DNA of 36,261 bases from Bacillus sp. ISL-45 (GTDB taxonomy: Bacteria > Bacillota > Bacilli > Bacillales > Cytobacillaceae). Each line of letters begins with the position of its first letter. Positions within the stretch are counted from its first letter, which is position 1. The translations under genes and the position numbers were made by a program. Shown piece after piece: positions 27,889 to 36,261 of the stretch. The notes beneath the pieces were generated by a model. It had not been told where the DNA came from, made no database searches, and saw only the letters and a program-made list of their open reading frames with translations. Where the stretch lies: the NCBI RefSeq assembly GCF_018613195.1, contig NZ_JAGGQQ010000020.1, forward strand, positions 1 to 36,261. Reading direction: 5' to 3'.

Positions 27889-29238
27889 CTATTCTTTTAA
27901 TCCCATTTCTTCTTCAACAACGACAGCAATTCGTCTTACATATTCTTCGCAAAGCTCTGCTGTGGCTGCTTCTGCCATGACACGCACCAATGGCTCGGTA
28001 CCTGAAGGACGAACAAGGATACGGCCGTTGCCGTTCATTTCTGCTTCAACTTGTTCGATTACTTCTTTTACCTTCTCGTTATCAGTTACGTGGTGCTTAT
28101 CCGTCACTCTGATATTCACAAGAACCTGAGGGAATTTCTTCATTTCCCCTGCCAGCTCAGAAAGCGGCTTATTTGTTGCTTTCATGATGTTGGCAAGCTG
28201 CAAGCCTGTAAGCAGCCCGTCACCGGTGGTGTTATAATCCAGGAAGATGATATGGCCGGATTGCTCGCCGCCGAGATTATATCCGTTCTTCTTCATTTCT
28301 TCCACTACATAACGGTCGCCGACCGCTGTTTGAACACTTTGAACTCCATGTTCCTCAAGGCCTTTGTAAAAACCAAGATTGCTCATCACAGTCGATACCA
28401 CAGTACCCTGTTTCAGCTGGCCGCGTTCCTTCATGAATTTTCCGCAAATATACATGATCTGGTCGCCATCAACGATGTTTCCTTTTTCATCAATCGCAAT
28501 CAGGCGGTCGCCATCTCCATCAAAAGCAAGGCCTAAATCTGCTCCCTTTTCCTTTACGAATTCAGCAAGGGCTTCCGGATGTGTCGATCCGACACCATCA
28601 TTAATATTCAAGCCATTAGGCGATGCGCCCATTGTGGAAGTATCAGCATCAAGGTCAGCAAACAAATGCGTAGCCAATGATGAGGTTGCCCCATGTGCGC
28701 AGTCAAGCGCGATATGCAGACCTGTGAACTCTTCATCTACAGATTGCTTTAGATACTGAAGGTACTTTTGGCCGCCTTCAAAGTAATCATTTACCTGTCC
28801 AAGGTTAGCACCTACAGGACGAGGCAGCTCATCTTTGTCCATATCCATCAATTGTTCGATTTCATTCTCTTGATCATCAGATAGCTTATATCCATCTGGC
28901 CCAAAGAATTTAATTCCATTATCCGCTACTGGATTGTGAGAGGCCGAAATCATGACGCCAGCCTGCGCGCCAAGGGCCTTCGTTAAATAGGCCACTCCTG
29001 GAGTTGAGATAACGCCGAGCCTCATGACTTCCGCTCCGATTGATAATAGACCGGCTACCAGCGCTCCTTCAAGCATATGTCCGGAAATACGTGTGTCCCT
29101 TCCGATCAACACCTTAGGGCGATCATGCTCCTTTGTAAGGACATAGCCTCCGAAGCGGCCAAGCTTGAAAGCTAATTCTGGCGTTAATTCGCTGTTCGCA
29201 ACACCACGTACTCCGTCTGTACCGAAATATTTACCCAT
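27889..29238 (-). CDS. glmM: Phosphoglucosamine mutase GlmM
   Basis: 449 aa, alpha-D-phosphohexomutase. Catalytic Ser100 in MISASHNP, metal loop DGDGDR (about 240-245), sugar-binding GGEQSGHI and phosphate-binding [11 protein letters not shown] are all in order. It converts glucosamine-6-P to glucosamine-1-P. In Firmicutes GlmM also binds and inhibits the c-di-AMP synthase CdaA encoded two genes upstream in the same operon. Confidence 0.98.
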   Translation of the reverse strand: MGKYFGTDGVRGVANSELTPELAFKLGRFGGYVLTKEHDRPKVLIGRDTRISGHMLEGALVAGLLSIGAEVMRLGVISTPGVAYLTKALGAQAGVMISASHNPVADNGIKFFGPDGYKLSDDQENEIEQLMDMDKDELPRPVGANLGQVNDYFEGGQKYLQYLKQSVDEEFTGLHIALDCAHGATSSLATHLFADLDADTSTMGASPNGLNINDGVGSTHPEALAEFVKEKGADLGLAFDGDGDRLIAIDEKGNIVDGDQIMYICGKFMKERGQLKQGTVVSTVMSNLGFYKGLEEHGVQSVQTAVGDRYVVEEMKKNGYNLGGEQSGHIIFLDYNTTGDGLLTGLQLANIMKATNKPLSELAGEMKKFPQVLVNIRVTDKHHVTDNEKVKEVIEQVEAEMNGNGRILVRPSGTEPLVRVMAEAATAELCEEYVRRIAVVVEEEMGLKE

Positions 29239-29274
29239 TCTTAGAATCTCTCCTTGTATGAAAAATTGCAGTCA

Positions 29275-30507
29275 TTACGCATCTTTTTTCGCAACCGATA
29301 TACTGGCCGTTTCTTTAGCCAGTTTCCACGTTATATTTTGAGGTGCTGTCACCTTCATCTCGACTTCATGATTCCCTTCCTCAAGCTCCGACACATCGAT
29401 CAAGACTTTAAAATCATCGGGTGACAGAGCCGAAACAATATCACTCGGTCCAGAAACGATCAAATTTGTCTGGCCGTCTGCGGGATCAAGGAAATTGACT
29501 TCATAGCCTGCATCCATCCCATCAATTTCAATTGGAACATTAGAAATGTTTATCTCGGAAGCCTTTGTGACTTTTACGGCCACTTTTACCGTTTCAGGCG
29601 AAACCCGGACAATTCCTTCGCCAATAATGACTGGAAGGGTGATATCCGTATCCTCCTCAATCTTGCTCACATCCACTTCGACCCTGACACGATCAAATTT
29701 CTCAAGAACGCTTGGGTCAGCTATGATCTCAGCTTCCTTCGTTTCCAAAGTGATTGAATCGATTGTTACCCCGCTTGGAGGAGTTCCTTTCCGGACAATA
29801 TCAATTGGTACCTTTTTGCTTGAGCTTTTAATCGGGATCGTTACCTCGACAACGCCAGGTTCGACAACAACATCAAGTTTATTCATATCTTTATCCAGAG
29901 CAAGAATACTTGCTTCTCGTGTGATGGTGTCTGATACCTTTCCCGAAGAATTGACAGTTGCTTTCACATAAGTGATTCTGTCGATAACATCCTTTGCACC
30001 TGTTATTTGGACTTTATTAGGTTTTACCGACGGCTTTTCAGCTATATAACCTTCCTCCACTATATTCGCGTTGAATTCCGCCTCCACACTGAATTCCTTC
30101 GTAACCTTCTCCTGGATTGACACATTTGCATACCCAGGTTCGATGGTAACGGTCAGGCGGTCTGAGACATCTTTAATCGTGATCGGGACCCGCTGATTGC
30201 CGATTTCGGCATCTGTTAAATCAACGAACACCTCGAAATTCCTCAGTGTCTTCGCCTGCTGCACAAGATTTTTCGGTCCTTGAAGCGTTACGGAAACTGT
30301 TTCAGGAACCCCGGATACTACCAAAGTATCGGTATCATAAATCCTTTTTACCGGCACGTCTTCAACCGTCTCTACCTTTTCATCTGATGGTACATTCACA
30401 TCGCCAGGCTTATCTGGATCGTTTTTAGGTACAGATCCAAACAGCAAGACAGCAAGAACCAGAGCAACGACTTTTATGAACCAGGGATTATCCATCCATT
30501 TATCCAT
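29275..30507 (-). CDS. cdaR: CdaR (YbbR), regulator of c-di-AMP synthase
   Basis: 410 aa: one N-terminal membrane helix (WFIKVVALVLAVLLFGSV), then an extracellular part with four YbbR repeats (about 55-135, 140-225, 230-310, 320-405). It overlaps cdaA by 8 bp. In B. subtilis and relatives CdaR binds CdaA at the membrane and modulates its activity. Confidence 0.95.
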   Translation of the reverse strand: MDKWMDNPWFIKVVALVLAVLLFGSVPKNDPDKPGDVNVPSDEKVETVEDVPVKRIYDTDTLVVSGVPETVSVTLQGPKNLVQQAKTLRNFEVFVDLTDAEIGNQRVPITIKDVSDRLTVTIEPGYANVSIQEKVTKEFSVEAEFNANIVEEGYIAEKPSVKPNKVQITGAKDVIDRITYVKATVNSSGKVSDTITREASILALDKDMNKLDVVVEPGVVEVTIPIKSSSKKVPIDIVRKGTPPSGVTIDSITLETKEAEIIADPSVLEKFDRVRVEVDVSKIEEDTDITLPVIIGEGIVRVSPETVKVAVKVTKASEINISNVPIEIDGMDAGYEVNFLDPADGQTNLIVSGPSDIVSALSPDDFKVLIDVSELEEGNHEVEMKVTAPQNITWKLAKETASISVAKKDA

Positions 30508-31327
30508 TTTTCTTCCCCCTCCAATTCCAGCGGGTAGAAGCTGCCTGCTTGATTCTTGATGGCGAAACCAGCTCGGCTGTAAGCAGTTCCCTTAGCGTAT
30601 CCCCGCTCAAGTCCCTGTAAAGTTCGCCATTTCGGGTAACCGATACATTCCCTGTTTCCTCAGATACGACAATCGTGATACTGTCGGTTACTTCACTGAT
30701 TCCGAGCGCGGCCCTGTGCCTTGTACCCAGTTCCTTCGAAATGAACGGACTTTCCGACAGCGGCAAATAACAAGCAGCCGCGGCAACGATGTTTTTCTGT
30801 ATCACTACAGCTCCATCATGAAGCGGCGTATTCGGTATAAAAAGATTAATCAACAGTTCAGAAGAGATTTTTGATTGAAGCTGGATGCCTGTCTCTATGT
30901 AATCACTCATTCCTGTTTCTCTTTCAATTGAGATCAATGCCCCGATCCGGCGCTTAGCCATATAATCGGTTGCCTTGATAATGGCCTCCACCATCTTCTC
31001 TTCGTCTTCCTCTTCCTGCAGACCTGATCTGGAAAAAAGCCGCCCTCTGCCGAGCTGTTCGAGTGCCCGCCGCAATTCGGGCTGGAAGATGATGATAATG
31101 GCCAGGAATCCCCAGGTTAGTACTTGTTCCATCATCCAGCTGAGCGTATTCAAGCCGAAGTAATCACTGATAAACTTTACAATCAGGATGACAAAAATCC
31201 CTTTTAAAAGCTGGACAGCCTTCGTACCTCGAATAATTGCAATCAGCTTGTAAATGACGAACCAAACCAGGAGAATGTCAACAATATTAGCTAGATATTC
31301 TAAAAAATCGAAATCCGCAAACGACAT
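30500..31327 (-). CDS. cdaA: Diadenylate cyclase CdaA
   Basis: 275 aa: three N-terminal membrane helices (about 12-80) and a cytoplasmic DAC domain with DGAVVI (171-176) and GTRHRAALG (201-209), the two catalytic motifs. It makes c-di-AMP from two ATP, controlling potassium homeostasis and cell-wall stress. First gene of cdaA-cdaR-glmM. Confidence 0.97.
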   Translation of the reverse strand: MSFADFDFLEYLANIVDILLVWFVIYKLIAIIRGTKAVQLLKGIFVILIVKFISDYFGLNTLSWMMEQVLTWGFLAIIIIFQPELRRALEQLGRGRLFSRSGLQEEEDEEKMVEAIIKATDYMAKRRIGALISIERETGMSDYIETGIQLQSKISSELLINLFIPNTPLHDGAVVIQKNIVAAAACYLPLSESPFISKELGTRHRAALGISEVTDSITIVVSEETGNVSVTRNGELYRDLSGDTLRELLTAELVSPSRIKQAASTRWNWRGKKNG

Positions 31328-31706
31328 TGCACTTCCTCCAGTAGTTTAGTAAGGCTCCTTCAGATGTCTATGAAACTGCCCTGAAGGTTCATCAGCCTTT
31401 TTAAAAGGCTTCTTTCGTAACTTTGTTGTTAACTATAGAAAAGTAAAAAATCGGCTTCAGGGTTTTCGAGTGCACAGCCAGTTAAGGAGCAGCAAGAAAG
31501 GTCTCCGAAGCCTTTCGAAATGCGGTGTAAAAATCATACAATGCAAAATCGCCCTTTGTAAAAAATACAAAAGAGGACCAATCTGTTTCAGCTATAAACA
31601 AAGGTAACTTTTTTATTATACCATAAGCTTTGTTCAAATTATAATGATGTCCACTGCAGTGCACTTGTCTGCTGACCCCAACCAATCCTTGCAAAAAGGG
31701 GCCTTA
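31328..31706. other. Leader/promoter region of the cdaA operon
   Basis: No gene. A -10 TATAAT on the minus strand (31615-31620) is a possible cdaA promoter, giving a leader of about 280 nt, though its -35 is poor. An antisense-looking 70-codon frame at 31482-31694 has no RBS and no recognisable product. Confidence 0.4.
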
Positions 31707-31709
31707 AAA

Positions 31710-31737
31710 AACAGCCATTCCTATTGGAATGACTGTT
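31710..31737. terminator. Terminator after sigW-rsiW
   Basis: 12-bp stem AACAGCCATTCC / GGAATGACTGTT (one G-U) with loop TATT. In the minus direction it is followed by TTTTAA. It overlaps the rsiW stop codon. Confidence 0.85.
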
Positions 31738-32359
31738 CCTTTTCGTCGTTCTCAAAAAGATCTGCCGTATTTTTAGCTGTCTTCTTAATATGGTACCAGA
31801 TCCACTCGAACACTTCATTGACCTCTGTTATTTCACCAGTGACATTGCCTGCTGAAGCCATGTATTTCTCACCGTTAATCACTGTGACATTACCCTGGAC
31901 CTCGCCTTCAATTTTCACCTTGCCATTCCTGACAACGACATCACCCTTGACGACTTCCCCTTCAGGCACGATTACTGTATCATTTTCAACAATCAGATTA
32001 GGCTGCTTCGATACGGAAAACTGGTGTTCTTCATTCCAAGTCGAAAAAACGCTGCCAGTCATTAACGCCAGGAAAAGCGAGGCAGCTGTTAACAATGGAT
32101 GGCTCCTGAACCAACGTTGGATTTCCGTCTTTTTCTTTTCCTTCGGCAGGCCGGCCATCACTTTTGAAGTAAAATCATCTGGTGCCTGGATATGGGAGGT
32201 GCTCTGTACAAGAGCGATTGATTTATTCAGCTCCCTGAAGTATTCCTGGCAATCTGAACAGCTTTGCAGATGCTCTCTTAATATCTTTTCATGTTCTTCG
32301 GAGATTTCTTCATCTAAATATTCATGCATATATTCGATAATTTGTTCGGAACATTTCAT
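31721..32359 (-). CDS. rsiW: Anti-sigma-W factor RsiW
   Basis: 212 aa. Cytoplasmic zinc anti-sigma domain with HLQSCSDC (HxxxCxxC, about 30-37), one membrane helix (LLTAASLFLALMTGSVFST, about 90-108), and an extracytoplasmic tail rich in short V/G/N beta repeats (VKGDVVVRNGKVKIEGEVQG). It holds SigW until regulated proteolysis under envelope stress. It lies directly after sigW, 16 bp apart. Confidence 0.93.
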   Translation of the reverse strand: MKCSEQIIEYMHEYLDEEISEEHEKILREHLQSCSDCQEYFRELNKSIALVQSTSHIQAPDDFTSKVMAGLPKEKKKTEIQRWFRSHPLLTAASLFLALMTGSVFSTWNEEHQFSVSKQPNLIVENDTVIVPEGEVVKGDVVVRNGKVKIEGEVQGNVTVINGEKYMASAGNVTGEITEVNEVFEWIWYHIKKTAKNTADLFENDEKEQSFQ

Positions 32360-32375
32360 ATTCTTTCACCTCACC

Positions 32376-32939
32376 TTATACGTGTCGCAACTGCTGCCTT
32401 AAGGCTTCTCTTCCTCGATGGATCCTCGTCTTCACGGTGCCAAGCGGCAAATCCAGAATTTCACTGATCTCATTCAGGCTGAGTTCTTCAATATACTTTA
32501 ATACGATTACAGACCGATATTTATCGGGTAGTTTTGAAATTTCCTTTTGGATGGTATCCTGCAATTCGATACTTTCTACTTCATCCTCTGGTAAGGGTGT
32601 TTCAGATGGAACCTGGGAATACATCGTCAAGCCTTCTGTTCCAGGTACCTCCGCATCAAGGAAATAATCTGGTTTCTTTTTGCGGATCCGGTCAATACAT
32701 AGGTTAGTAGCTATTCTATACAGCCATGTAGAAAACTTCAAGTTTTGATTGAAGCTGTTAATATTGATATATGCACGGATAAAAGCCTCCTGTGCAATAT
32801 CTTCTGCCTCGTGCCGATTCCCGAGCATACGGTAGCAAAGTTGGAATACCTTGTCCTTGTATACCTCAACAATCTCTCCATAGGCATTCTGGTCTCCCTT
32901 GAGTACTTGCTTTATTCTGTGTTTTACGATTGTCTCCAT
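32376..32939 (-). CDS. sigW: ECF sigma factor SigW
   Basis: 187 aa from ATG 32937-32939 (METIVKHRIKQVLKGDQ), chosen because GGAGGT lies 7 bases upstream and the length equals B. subtilis SigW. Regions: sigma-2 (YRMLGNRHEAEDIAQEAFIRAY, KFSTWLYRIATNLCIDRIRKKKPDYFLDAE) and sigma-4 (KYRSVIVLKYIEELSLNEISEILDLPLGTVKTRIHRGREALR). It controls the response to cell-wall antibiotics, detergents and bacteriocins. Confidence 0.97.
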   Translation of the reverse strand: METIVKHRIKQVLKGDQNAYGEIVEVYKDKVFQLCYRMLGNRHEAEDIAQEAFIRAYININSFNQNLKFSTWLYRIATNLCIDRIRKKKPDYFLDAEVPGTEGLTMYSQVPSETPLPEDEVESIELQDTIQKEISKLPDKYRSVIVLKYIEELSLNEISEILDLPLGTVKTRIHRGREALRQQLRHV

Positions 32940-32972
32940 TAGTTTACCTCCGCGCTTCATGCGGCTAATCGA

Positions 32973-33001
32973 TATACGAATCGATTCCGTAAAAGGTTTC
33001 G
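32973..33001 (-). promoter_or_regulatory. SigW-type autoregulatory promoter
   Basis: Minus strand CGAAAC (32996-33001), 17-nt spacer, CGTATA (32973-32978): a near-perfect match to the SigW consensus TGAAAC-N16-CGTA. It ends 33 bp before the sigW start, so the gene is self-activated. Confidence 0.85.
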
Positions 33002-33185
33002 TTTTTTTTATAAAAACTTTATTTATGTATGTAATTGACAAAATCATCTACTAACTGACTTATTTTGCGAAAAAAGCTAAAAAACACGCTAAGTCAATAT
33101 TAACAAATTTTTACCAGTTTGGTTTAAAAAGTTTTTTTCAGGGGTATAAATGAACTATCTTTCTGTGAAAGCGAGGAAGTAATCA

Positions 33186-33356
33186 ATGTGTGCAGAAACA
33201 TTGCTGAAGGATATTGAAAATTGCCGTAAAGAAATGGTTGAACTAGCTGCAAAAACCTCGCTGTCAAATCAACGGGTTGTAGACATCAGCACTAAACTCG
33301 ACCATTTACTAAATAAATATTATCACTTATCTTCAAAAAAGAAATTCCTATATTAA
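33186..33356 (+). CDS. Spo0E-like aspartyl-phosphate phosphatase
   Basis: 56 aa, GAGGA box before ATG. The pattern of two helices with MCAETLLKDIENCRKEMVEL and VVDISTKLDHLLNKYY fits the Spo0E family; STKLD stands for the usual S(Q/x)xLD catalytic motif. Such small proteins dephosphorylate Spo0A-P and delay sporulation. Transcribed alone between the diverging sigW promoter and a terminator. Confidence 0.85.
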   Translation: MCAETLLKDIENCRKEMVELAAKTSLSNQRVVDISTKLDHLLNKYYHLSSKKKFLY

Positions 33357-33364
33357 TAATAAGA

Positions 33365-33400
33365 GAGCAGCAGCCACCTGGCCGCTGCTCCTATTTTTTT
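33365..33400. terminator. Terminator shared by spo0E-like gene and rocF
   Basis: GAGCAGC..GCC / GGC..GCTGCTC, a 10-bp stem with one mismatch, followed by TATTTTTTT on the plus strand. It lies between two converging genes. Confidence 0.85.
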
Positions 33401-33435
33401 CACTAATATGACCCTATTCCCAAACTATATCGGCA

Positions 33436-34332
33436 TTACAAAAGTTTTTCACCAAATAAAGACCCCATCAATGCCACTGCCGCGACAGCTGTCTTGTTCT
33501 TTTCATCAAGGATTGGGTTGACTTCGACAAATTCAGCTGATGTGATGATTTTTGATTCAGCCAGCATCTCCATAGCCAGGTGGCTTTCACGATAGCTGAT
33601 GCCTCCGGTTACCGGCGTACCGACACCCGGTGCATCTGTTGGATCCAGCCCATCCAGATCAAGAGAAAGGTGGACACCATCCGTCTTATCTTTAAGATAG
33701 TTGACTGTTTCCTCAATCACCGCAGCCATTCCGAGACGATCGATTTCGTGCATTGTGAATACTTTAATGCCCATTTCCTTAATCAGGTCTTTCTCACCCT
33801 CGTCCAGCGCACGCGCTCCGATAATGACAATGTTTTCTGGCTTTACTTTTGGCGCAAACCCGCCTAATTGAGTCAGCATCTCGTGACCCAAACCCAGGCT
33901 CGCAGCCAGCGGCATTCCGTGGATATTACCAGACGGAGAAGTTTCCGCTGTATTCAAGTCCCCATGCGCATCATACCAGATGACACCCAGGTTCTTATAA
34001 TGCTTGGATACACCTGCCAATGTCCCTATCGCAATGCTATGGTCGCCGCCTAACACAAGTGGGAATGATCCTGATTCTATGATCTTGTCTACCTCATCAG
34101 CAAGCAAACTATTTTTCTCAGCAACTAATTCCAGGTTGCGAAGATTGCTGTTAGGATCAATCTTTACCTCTGGTCTGCCAACTGCGATATCTCCCAAATC
34201 CTCAATCTCATCAAATAACACTCTCAGTCTTTCATTTATTCCAGCATAACGGATTGCACTTGGGCCCATGTCGACTCCCCTTCTCATCTGACCCAAATCC
34301 ATAGGCATGCCAATAATCGAAAGTTTCTTCAT
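33436..34332 (-). CDS. rocF: Arginase RocF
   Basis: 298 aa, ureohydrolase family. Mn2+ ligands are in place: GGDH98, D121-A-H123-G-D125 and SLD225-L-D227. It hydrolyses arginine to ornithine and urea. AAGGGGGAG precedes ATG. The upstream region has a promoter overlapped by a near-perfect cre box, suggesting carbon catabolite control. Confidence 0.96.
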   Translation of the reverse strand: MKKLSIIGMPMDLGQMRRGVDMGPSAIRYAGINERLRVLFDEIEDLGDIAVGRPEVKIDPNSNLRNLELVAEKNSLLADEVDKIIESGSFPLVLGGDHSIAIGTLAGVSKHYKNLGVIWYDAHGDLNTAETSPSGNIHGMPLAASLGLGHEMLTQLGGFAPKVKPENIVIIGARALDEGEKDLIKEMGIKVFTMHEIDRLGMAAVIEETVNYLKDKTDGVHLSLDLDGLDPTDAPGVGTPVTGGISYRESHLAMEMLAESKIITSAEFVEVNPILDEKNKTAVAAVALMGSLFGEKLL

Positions 34333-34368
34333 TGTTTTCTCCCCCTTGCTATCTCTCGTCTACTCCTT

Positions 34369-34398
34369 ATTTTAAACGCTTTCAATCGAATGACTCAA
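34369..34398 (-). promoter_or_regulatory. rocF promoter and CcpA cre site
   Basis: Minus strand -35 TTGAGT (34393-34398), 18-nt spacer, -10 TAAAAT (34369-34374). Overlapping it, TGAAAGCGTTTAAA (34371-34384) matches the cre consensus TGWNANCGNTNWCA at all but one position. Repression by CcpA on good carbon sources is the likely effect. Confidence 0.6.
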
Positions 34399-34493
34399 CT
34401 GGACAATTTCATGAATATATATACGGTTTGGAATTGAGTGAATTTATCGATCTTGGGAAAAAATTATCTCGGCTTTGCCTCGAATTGGAAATA
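34399..34493. other. Spacer between rocF and the hairpin repeats
   Basis: AT-rich, no gene; nothing recognised beyond the flanking promoter and repeats. Confidence 0.4.
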
Positions 34494-34695
34494 GACTTGA
34501 TGTATGGAGAAAGCAAATGCTGTCGGAGTAATAAAGGATTCTGGACAGCTTTGAGCTCTACTACCTGAAACCTGTCACAATAACCGCTTTTTCTTGACAG
34601 CTTTGAGCTTTTCCAACTGAAAGCTGTCATAATAACAGTACTTTCTTGACAGCTTTGGGTTCTTTTCATTCAAACTTGTCTAAACTCTTTTGAAT
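34494..34695. repeat. Hairpin-forming 52-bp tandem repeats
   Basis: Units beginning GACAGCTTTG start at 34544, 34596 and 34648, an exact 52-bp period. A degenerate unit precedes them at 34494. The middle unit folds into GACAGCTTT / AAAGCTGTC, and the others partly do. The sequence ends just before the terminator of the tRNA operon. No ORF function is plausible. Confidence 0.75.
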
Positions 34696-34701
34696 GAAAA
34701 A

Positions 34702-34733
34702 TAAAAAAAGCCATAAACCCGGTTGGATTTATG
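34702..34733 (-). terminator. Terminator of the tRNA operon
   Basis: Minus strand CATAAATCC / GG(G)TTTATG stem followed by GGCTTTTTTTATTTTT. It ends the 5S-tRNA transcript after tRNA-Ala. Confidence 0.8.
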
Positions 34734-34760
34734 ACTAGAAATGGTATTTATGTAGTGTGA

Positions 34761-34836
34761 TGGTGGAGCCTAGCGGGATCGAACCGCTGACCTCCTGCGT
34801 GCAAGGCAGGCGCTCTCCCAGCTGAGCTAAGGCCCC
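34761..34836 (-). tRNA. tRNA-Ala (TGC)
   Basis: Complete cloverleaf, GGGGCCT/AGGCTCC acceptor, loop TTGCACG with anticodon TGC, encoded CCA end. Confidence 0.97.
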
Positions 34837-34839
34837 ATT

Positions 34840-34914
34840 TGGAGCGGAAGACGGGATTCGAACCCGCGACCCCAACCTTGGCAAGGTTGTATTCTACCAC
34901 TGAACTACTTCCGC
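34840..34914 (-). tRNA. tRNA-Gly (GCC)
   Basis: GCGGAAG/CTTCCGC acceptor, T73, encoded CCA, anticodon GCC in loop TTGCCAA. Confidence 0.97.
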
Positions 34915-34985
34915 ATAATTTTATTATATAAATAAAACCCCTAAAAATAAAGGATTAAGTTTATTCTTAGGGGTCTTAACATGAG

Positions 34986-35058
34986 TGAGCCATGAAGGAC
35001 TCGAACCTTCGACCCTCTGATTAAAAGTCAGATGCTCTACCGACTGAGCTAATGGCTC
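34986..35058 (-). tRNA. tRNA-Lys (TTT)
   Basis: GAGCCAT/ATGGCTC acceptor, anticodon TTT, A73; no CCA encoded. Confidence 0.97.
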
Positions 35059-35063
35059 AAAAA

Positions 35064-35138
35064 TGGCTGGGCTAGCTGGATTCGAACCAACGCATGACGG
35101 AGTCAAAGTCCGTTGCCTTACCGCTTGGCTATAGCCCA
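35064..35138 (-). tRNA. tRNA-Gln (TTG)
   Basis: TGGGCTA/TAGCCCA acceptor, anticodon TTG, G73 and encoded CCA. Confidence 0.97.
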
Positions 35139-35194
35139 ATGAAAAAAATAAAAAGGACATTAGTAGCTTGTCCAATTTTAATATGTATTAAAAA

Positions 35195-35279
35195 TGGTGG
35201 AGGGGGACGGATTCGAACCGCCGAACCCTGAGGGAGCGGATTTACAGTCCGCCGCGTTTAGCCACTTCGCTACCCCTCC
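35195..35279 (-). tRNA. tRNA-Tyr (GTA)
   Basis: 85 nt with long variable arm, anticodon GTA, GGAGGGG acceptor, encoded CCA. Confidence 0.97.
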
Positions 35280-35372
35280 ACATACTAAAACTTCCTAACC
35301 AGGTACATGCTCAAAATCCCTTGGGATTTCTCGCATCTTTCCGCTGAAGTTTATTCAGGTAAGTTAGAAAGA

Positions 35373-35448
<76 letters not shown>

Positions 35449-35490
35449 ATTTTAATGTAGATTATTTTCGTTAACGCGAAACTAATGATG

Positions 35491-35513
35491 TTATTTCGCT
35501 AGCCGCGAAATAA
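35491..35513. repeat. Hairpin in tRNA spacer
   Basis: Perfect TTATTTCGC/GCGAAATAA stem with TAGCC loop between tRNA-Thr and tRNA-Val. A smaller TTTCG.../CGAAA hairpin lies just before it. Possibly a processing site. Confidence 0.6.
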
Positions 35514-35515
35514 CT

Positions 35516-35591
35516 TGGTGGAGGATGACGGGATCGAACCGCCGACCCTCTGCTTGTAAGGCAGATGCTCTCCCAGCTGAGCTAATCCTCC
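35516..35591 (-). tRNA. tRNA-Val (TAC)
   Basis: GGAGGAT acceptor, anticodon TAC in loop TTACAAG, encoded CCA. Confidence 0.97.
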
Positions 35592-35624
35592 ATAATATGT
35601 TCGCTGATGCTTTTTTAAAGGATA

Positions 35625-35650
35625 ATTTTTTTCGCCTAGGCGAAAAAAAT
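35625..35650. repeat. Perfect 26-bp palindrome in tRNA spacer
   Basis: ATTTTTTT-CGCCTAGGCG-AAAAAAAT between tRNA-Val and tRNA-Glu. It looks like a terminator, but it lies inside the operon, so readthrough or processing is expected. Confidence 0.7.
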
Positions 35651-35651
35651 C

Positions 35652-35726
35652 TGGTGACCCCTACGGGATTCGAACCCGTGTTACCGCCGTGAAAGGGCGG
35701 TGTCTTAACCGCTTGACCAAGGGGCC
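35652..35726 (-). tRNA. tRNA-Glu (TTC)
   Basis: GGCCCCT acceptor, anticodon TTC in loop TTTCACG, encoded CCA. Confidence 0.97.
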
Positions 35727-35744
35727 ATATAATAATATTTTCAG

Positions 35745-35817
35745 AGCTTCCAAGCGGGCTCGAACCGCTGACCTCTTCCTTACCATGGAAGTGCTCTACC
35801 TGCTGAGCTATGGAAGC
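35745..35817 (-). tRNA. tRNA-Thr (GGT)
   Basis: GCTTCCA/TGGAAGC acceptor, loop ATGGTAA with anticodon GGT, T73, no CCA encoded. Confidence 0.95.
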
Positions 35818-35859
35818 ATTTTGCTGCCAGCTCAAATGACTTTCGTCATTTAGAGATAA

Positions 35860-35934
35860 TGGCTCCGCAGGTAGGATTCGAACCTACGACCGCTCGGTTA
35901 ACAGCCGAGTGCTCTACCACTGAGCTACTGCGGA
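35860..35934 (-). tRNA. tRNA-Asn (GTT)
   Basis: TCCGCAG/CTGCGGA acceptor, anticodon GTT in loop TGTTAAC, G73 and encoded CCA. Confidence 0.97.
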
Positions 35935-36013
35935 ATAATGGTAATTTTTCATAACTCTTGCAGATGATTCGAATGCCACATCTTAGAAGTTATCTAAAAT
36001 GATCATGCATTAT

Positions 36014-36261
<248 letters not shown>

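Noticed and set aside
31482-31694. Minus-strand 70-codon frame upstream of cdaA
   Set aside because: No RBS, no family, and a probable cdaA promoter overlaps it.
34409-34669. Minus-strand 86-codon frame
   Set aside because: It lies in the 52-bp hairpin repeats, lacks an RBS and matches nothing known.
34924-35175. Minus-strand 83-codon frame
   Set aside because: It runs through tRNA-Lys and tRNA-Gln, and its sequence is simply translated tRNA.
35491-35835. Minus-strand 114-codon frame
   Set aside because: It covers tRNA-Val, tRNA-Glu and tRNA-Thr; not a protein.

Overview
The window looks like a chromosomal segment of a Bacillaceae bacterium of the Bacillus/Mesobacillus type. The evidence is AGGAGG-type ribosome binding sites, low-to-moderate GC, and the conserved block rRNA-tRNA / rocF / sigW-rsiW / cdaA-cdaR-glmM / glmS ribozyme-glmS. 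All identifications come from reading the sequence; no database search was possible.

Right part, core chromosome (25.5-36.3 kb, almost all on the minus strand): the 3' part of an rRNA operon (5S), ten tRNA genes, three 52-bp hairpin repeats, arginase with a cre site, a small Spo0E-like phosphatase, the SigW/RsiW pair with an autoregulatory SigW promoter, the c-di-AMP synthase module cdaA-cdaR-glmM, and glmS preceded by its self-cleaving ribozyme.

Boundary: exactly 25 bp after the glmS stop codon lies TGTTTGTG followed by four 20-bp tandem repeats. This is the layout of a Tn7-like transposon end at attTn7. No tns genes and no second end are visible, so everything to the left is accessory or rearranged DNA of uncertain extent.

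Left part, accessory DNA (1-25.5 kb). Next to the Tn7-like end is a small Xre regulator, then a two-gene unit (350 and 384 aa, ATGA overlap). Both unknown proteins carry an R-N-K-x-A-H-G motif typical of HEPN domains, so the pair is a candidate uncharacterised defence or toxin system. Further left are a broken MFS transporter, a run of five micro-genes (two with DnaJ-like CxxCxGxG zinc motifs), a methyltransferase, tandem SulP anion transporters with a UspA protein, HelD, a stand-alone SIR2 protein facing a serine recombinase that lacks key arginines, an LtaS-type enzyme, and a YnfA/ScdA_N-like pair.

The left end is an arsenic operon, all on the minus strand: arsR-arsB-arsC-arsD-arsA, a HesB/IscA-like gene, a dual-specificity phosphatase, trxB, and a decayed chrA. 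The HesB-like gene has an in-frame TGA exactly where homologues have a conserved Cys, and a good bacterial SECIS-like hairpin follows it. It is either a selenoprotein or a single-base nonsense mutant. An IS110 transposase tail and a histidine-phosphatase remnant lie at the extreme left.

Metabolic logic: ArsC needs thioredoxin, which TrxB re-reduces; ArsD hands As(III) to ArsA, which powers ArsB; ArsR senses As(III). CdaA/CdaR/GlmM/GlmS links c-di-AMP signalling to amino-sugar synthesis, and SigW/RsiW handles envelope stress.
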